From Akkermansia muciniphila (GTDB taxonomy: Bacteria > Verrucomicrobiota > Verrucomicrobiia > Verrucomicrobiales > V1-33), in NCBI GenBank assembly GCA_945900785.1, contig CAMDJM010000013.1, forward strand, positions 1 through 64,000: a DNA stretch of 64,000 bases, written 5' to 3'. Below the pieces are notes generated by a model, which was given only the letters and a program-made list of their open reading frames with translations, had not been told where the DNA came from and searched no databases. The position numbers and the translations under genes are program-made. Each line of letters opens with the position of its first letter. Within the stretch, counting starts at the first letter, position 1. Positions 61,255 to 64,000 of this stretch are shown in pieces.

Positions 61255-61341
61255 GGGGATTGGAATGGGAAAGGGAACCGGGAGCAACGGAGGAAAAAGA
61301 AGGATTTGCATCAAGTCAGGAATGAGTGACGTTTCCAGACC

Positions 61342-62703
61342 ATGGATAAGCACGCCACTTCCGCCCCCCTCTGGCAGCAACATGCCCGGCGCACCGAGCG
61401 CCGGATTAATCTGGCCTGGTGGCTGGAACTCTACGCCCCGTGGGCGGCGGGCCTCAGTCTGGCGGTGCTGGCAGTGGTGCTGGTGATGCGCCGTCAAGGC
61501 TGGCCGCTGCCCGGAGGAGCCACCTCGGCTGCATTGTTGGGCCTCTACCTTCTGGCGGGCTTGGGCTGCTGGTGGGTGGGCAGGCGGCACTTCTGCGCCG
61601 GGCAGGCTGCTATGGTGCGTTTGGAGTCCCACCTGCACTTGAATAATGCTCTCAGCGCCGCCGCCGCTGGGGTCACCGCCTGGCCGCCCGCGCCCGCGCA
61701 GGTGGAAGATGGACTGCGCTTCCGGGCCGCATGGTTGATCGCGCCGGTCCTGCTCACCGTCAGCAGCCTGCTGCTGGCCTTCCTGCTGCCGGTTTCCGGA
61801 AAAGCGGTGCCTGCTGCCCTGCCCCCGCCATTGGCCCTGACGCGGACCGCAGACCTGCTGAAGCTTTTGGAAAAAGAGGAAGTCGCCGACCCTGCGGCAT
61901 TGGACAAGGCCAGGGAGCAATTGGAAGCCCTGCTCAACCAACCTCCGGAAGATTACTACAGCCACCACAGCCTGGAAGCGGCCGATACCCTGGAAACCGC
62001 TCTGGCAGAAGCCGCCGGCCAGTTGGGAAGCCAATTGAAGACCGCGGCAGACGCGGCGGAGTCACTGGAAAAATACGATAGCAGCCTCAGTCCCACCGCC
62101 CGCCAACAGTTGCAGAGCGAAATGGAAAATGCCGTCGAGGGCATTAAAAACTCTTCCCTCGGGGCCAGTGAGGAATTGAAAAAACAATTGGGCAATCTGG
62201 ATCCCTCGAAACTGAAGGAGATGAACCCGGAGCAGTTGAAGAAGATGCTGGAAAACTTCAAGGCCAAATCCGAAGCCTGTAAAAACTGTCAGGGAAAAGG
62301 TGGCACCGGAGGCAAAAGCGAGGCAGAGCAGGCCCTCGCGGATTTGCTCAATGGCAAGCCCGGCGAAGGAAGCGGAGAGGGCCAGGGGGAAGACGGAAAA
62401 GACGGCGAAGGCAAAGGGCGTGGCGGAGTGAACCGGGGTCCCGGCACAGGCGACCTGACATTTGAAAAGAATGCCAGCGACCTTTCGACCAACAAGCTGG
62501 AACAGTTGGAAAGCGGCGACCTCAGCCGCAGCCTGCCCGGAGATCACCTGGGCACCAGGGACATTGAACATCAGCTGGATAAATCACCCTCCGGCCCTGC
62601 CGGCGGTGGGGCGGCGGCCCAGCCAGCCGGGGGAGGGGATGCCGTCTGGCGGGATCAGTTGATGCCGGCGGAACAAAAAGTGTTGCGGCGTTATTTCAAA
62701 TAA
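61342..62703 (+). CDS. Membrane protein with long coiled-coil and Gly-rich C-terminal region, unknown
   Basis: 453 residues. Two or three transmembrane helices in residues 25-75 and about 125-150, then a coiled-coil region (about 160-320) with repeated Leu/Glu/Lys heptads, a C-x2-C pair ('ACKNCQGKG') and a Gly/Ser/Glu-rich low-complexity linker (about 315-370). The end 'WRDQLMPAEQKVLRRYFK' is conserved in proteins found next to MoxR/DUF58-type aerotolerance gene sets. No enzyme motif is seen. It precedes the MacB-type permease by 7 nt, suggesting a shared transcript. Confidence 0.7.
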   Translation: MDKHATSAPLWQQHARRTERRINLAWWLELYAPWAAGLSLAVLAVVLVMRRQGWPLPGGATSAALLGLYLLAGLGCWWVGRRHFCAGQAAMVRLESHLHLNNALSAAAAGVTAWPPAPAQVEDGLRFRAAWLIAPVLLTVSSLLLAFLLPVSGKAVPAALPPPLALTRTADLLKLLEKEEVADPAALDKAREQLEALLNQPPEDYYSHHSLEAADTLETALAEAAGQLGSQLKTAADAAESLEKYDSSLSPTARQQLQSEMENAVEGIKNSSLGASEELKKQLGNLDPSKLKEMNPEQLKKMLENFKAKSEACKNCQGKGGTGGKSEAEQALADLLNGKPGEGSGEGQGEDGKDGEGKGRGGVNRGPGTGDLTFEKNASDLSTNKLEQLESGDLSRSLPGDHLGTRDIEHQLDKSPSGPAGGGAAAQPAGGGDAVWRDQLMPAEQKVLRRYFK

Positions 62704-62710
62704 CCCTCCC

Positions 62711-63928
62711 ATGAGAACCGGCACGACCTTCCGCACTTCCCTGCGGGCCCTGCAGCGCAATAAAATGCGCTCGCTCCTCACCGCGCTGGGCATCATCATC
62801 GGCGTCGGGGCGGTGATCGCCATGGTCAGCATTGGCAATGGGGCCAAGGCCATGGTGGAAAACCAGATCGCCAGCCTGGGGGAAAACGTCATCCTCGTCA
62901 TGTCCGGCAGCATGAACAGCCGGGGAGTCAGCAGTGGCTCCGGCGGGGTCTACACCATGACCATTCCTGACATGGAAGCGATCCGCAGCGAGGTGGATGG
63001 CGTCAAGGCCATCAGCCCGGAAGCGCGCCGCAGCCAGCGGGTGGCCGCTGGAAATCAGAACTGGTTGACCACCATCAACGGCGTCGCCCCGGAATACTTC
63101 GACCTGCGGCGCTGGCCCTTGGCAGAAGGCACCTGTTTCACCGAGCGGGATGTGCGCGGCGCGACGAAGGTAGCGGTGGTAGGAGCCACCGTCGTCGAGG
63201 AACTCTTCAACGGGGAAAACCCGGTGGGCGGGACTATCCGGGTGCGCAATATCCCTTTTCTCATCACCGGCGTGCTCACCCGCAAAGGCTCTTCCCTGAT
63301 GGGCAGCGATCAGGATGACGCCGTCTTCGTCCCATACACCAGCGCCATGAAACGCATCATCGGCACAGAAACCGTGCGCACCATCCACGTCCAGGCTGAA
63401 CAGGCCTCCGCCATGCCGGACATGCAGGCCCAGATCACCAGCCTGCTCAACCAACGCCACCGCATCGGACCGGAAAAGGATTCTGACTTCATGGTGCGCA
63501 GCCAGGAAGACATCGCCCAGACCGCCAATGCCACCTCCAAAGTCATGACCGGACTGCTGGCTGCGATCGCCAGTGTATCCCTCCTCGTCGGCGGCATCGG
63601 CATTATGAATATCATGCTGGTCAGTGTGACAGAACGCACCCGTGAGATCGGCATCCGCATGGCGGTGGGAGCGCACGGGCGGGACATCCTCCTGCAGTTT
63701 CTGGTGGAATCCATCGTCCTGAGCTGCCTTGGCGGTGTTTTCGGCATTCTCGTTGGCGTTGGCACCGCGAAACTGGTGACCATGATCACGGGCTGGAATA
63801 CCCTGATTTCCCCCTCGGCGATCCTCATGTCTTTTACCTTCAGCGCGTTCATCGGAATTTTCTTCGGCTTTTACCCTGCAAAAAAGGCCGCTGCCCTGGA
63901 CCCGATTGAGGCGCTGCGGTATGAATAA
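62711..63928 (+). CDS. MacB-type ABC transporter permease
   Basis: 405 residues with an N-terminal membrane helix (residues 20-42), a large periplasmic MacB-PCD domain ('MVENQIASLGENVILVMSGS', 'EGTCFTERDVRGATKVAVVGATVVEELFNGENPVG'), and three C-terminal FtsX-type helices ('IASVSLLVGGIGIMNIMLVSVTERTREIGIRMAVGAHGRDIL'). The final motif is the FtsX coupling segment. The cognate ATPase gene is not in the window and may lie beyond the right edge or elsewhere. Substrates of this family include lipoproteins, macrolides and peptides. Confidence 0.93.
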   Translation: MRTGTTFRTSLRALQRNKMRSLLTALGIIIGVGAVIAMVSIGNGAKAMVENQIASLGENVILVMSGSMNSRGVSSGSGGVYTMTIPDMEAIRSEVDGVKAISPEARRSQRVAAGNQNWLTTINGVAPEYFDLRRWPLAEGTCFTERDVRGATKVAVVGATVVEELFNGENPVGGTIRVRNIPFLITGVLTRKGSSLMGSDQDDAVFVPYTSAMKRIIGTETVRTIHVQAEQASAMPDMQAQITSLLNQRHRIGPEKDSDFMVRSQEDIAQTANATSKVMTGLLAAIASVSLLVGGIGIMNIMLVSVTERTREIGIRMAVGAHGRDILLQFLVESIVLSCLGGVFGILVGVGTAKLVTMITGWNTLISPSAILMSFTFSAFIGIFFGFYPAKKAAALDPIEALRYE

Positions 63929-64000
63929 GGAATGGCACGAACGGCTCATTGGCGGGATCATTCCCCCCGTCAGATTAACAATCAGGGTTCCATTCCTAAT

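Noticed and set aside
1-64000. CRISPR array, prophage or rRNA operon
   Set aside because: No regularly spaced direct repeats of array type, no phage structural genes or integrase, and no rRNA-like conserved sequence were seen.

Overview
The window looks like chromosomal DNA of a GC-rich Gram-negative bacterium, most likely a Verrucomicrobiota member. The accessory gene types point there: a planctomycete-type cytochrome c / DUF1549 / DUF1553 protein, a TAT-exported Gfo/Idh/MocA oxidoreductase, a DUF1080 protein, a glucose/sorbosone-dehydrogenase-like protein with a PKD domain and a heme motif, a large Ig-domain secreted protein and a delta-60-repeat fragment. Lipoproteins, two porin or envelope proteins, a glycosyltransferase family 9 enzyme and HflKC fit a two-membrane cell. 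Few genes have a strong Shine-Dalgarno sequence and several start with GTG or TTG, so many starts are judgements.

Layout. 1-4.5 kb: YdbH-like fragment, PBP4-type peptidase, exported oxidoreductase, PfkB sugar kinase. 4.8-9.8 kb: PSD1-type cytochrome protein, an orphan parB, a glutaminyl cyclase lipoprotein. 9.8-14.5 kb: O-antigen-ligase-like protein and FkbM methyltransferase with AT-rich flanks, then tatA / exported phosphatase-nuclease / pabA. 14.7-20.8 kb: tRNA-Leu, menG/ubiE, a sugar nucleotidyltransferase, tRNA-Cys beside a palindromic element, GT9, an FAD amine-oxidase-like enzyme, a porin. 20.9-24.4 kb: an unusual tail-to-tail overlap between an exported helical-toroid-like protein and a halogenase-like flavoprotein, and a membrane protein. 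24.5-30.4 kb: dedA-trpS-gdpD, then a phospholipid-synthesis trio (CDP-alcohol phosphotransferase, acyltransferase, CdsA) and an SDR. 30.5-41.3 kb: exported proteins, an S41 protease, a divergent GrpE-like protein with a zinc-ribbon partner, a duplicated scrap of that partner 2.8 kb away bracketing the Ig-domain gene, and an esterase. 41.4-46.8 kb: VapBC-type pair, alaS and dus. 47-54.4 kb: lipoprotein, esterase, CFA synthase, a palindrome-rich spacer, and the surA-pdxA-hflK-hflC operon. 54.5-64 kb: a sorAB-like sulfite dehydrogenase, entericidin, HD/OB nuclease, acylphosphatase, two damaged genes, tRNA-Leu, small hypotheticals and a MacB-type permease.

The standout is alaS. Its reading frame carries an in-frame 706-bp element (43613-44318) made of two near-identical 66-bp inverted repeats around a REP-associated tyrosine (Y1/HUH) transposase domain. 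The transposase domain has no start codon of its own ahead of its core and no stop, so element and host are read as one 1157-residue protein. The single open frame implies translation as an AlaRS-transposase chimera: an intein-like in-frame mobile element without any visible splicing domain. Two other palindromic repeat families (16840-16942 and 49978-50158) show that the genome carries several hairpin-repeat types.
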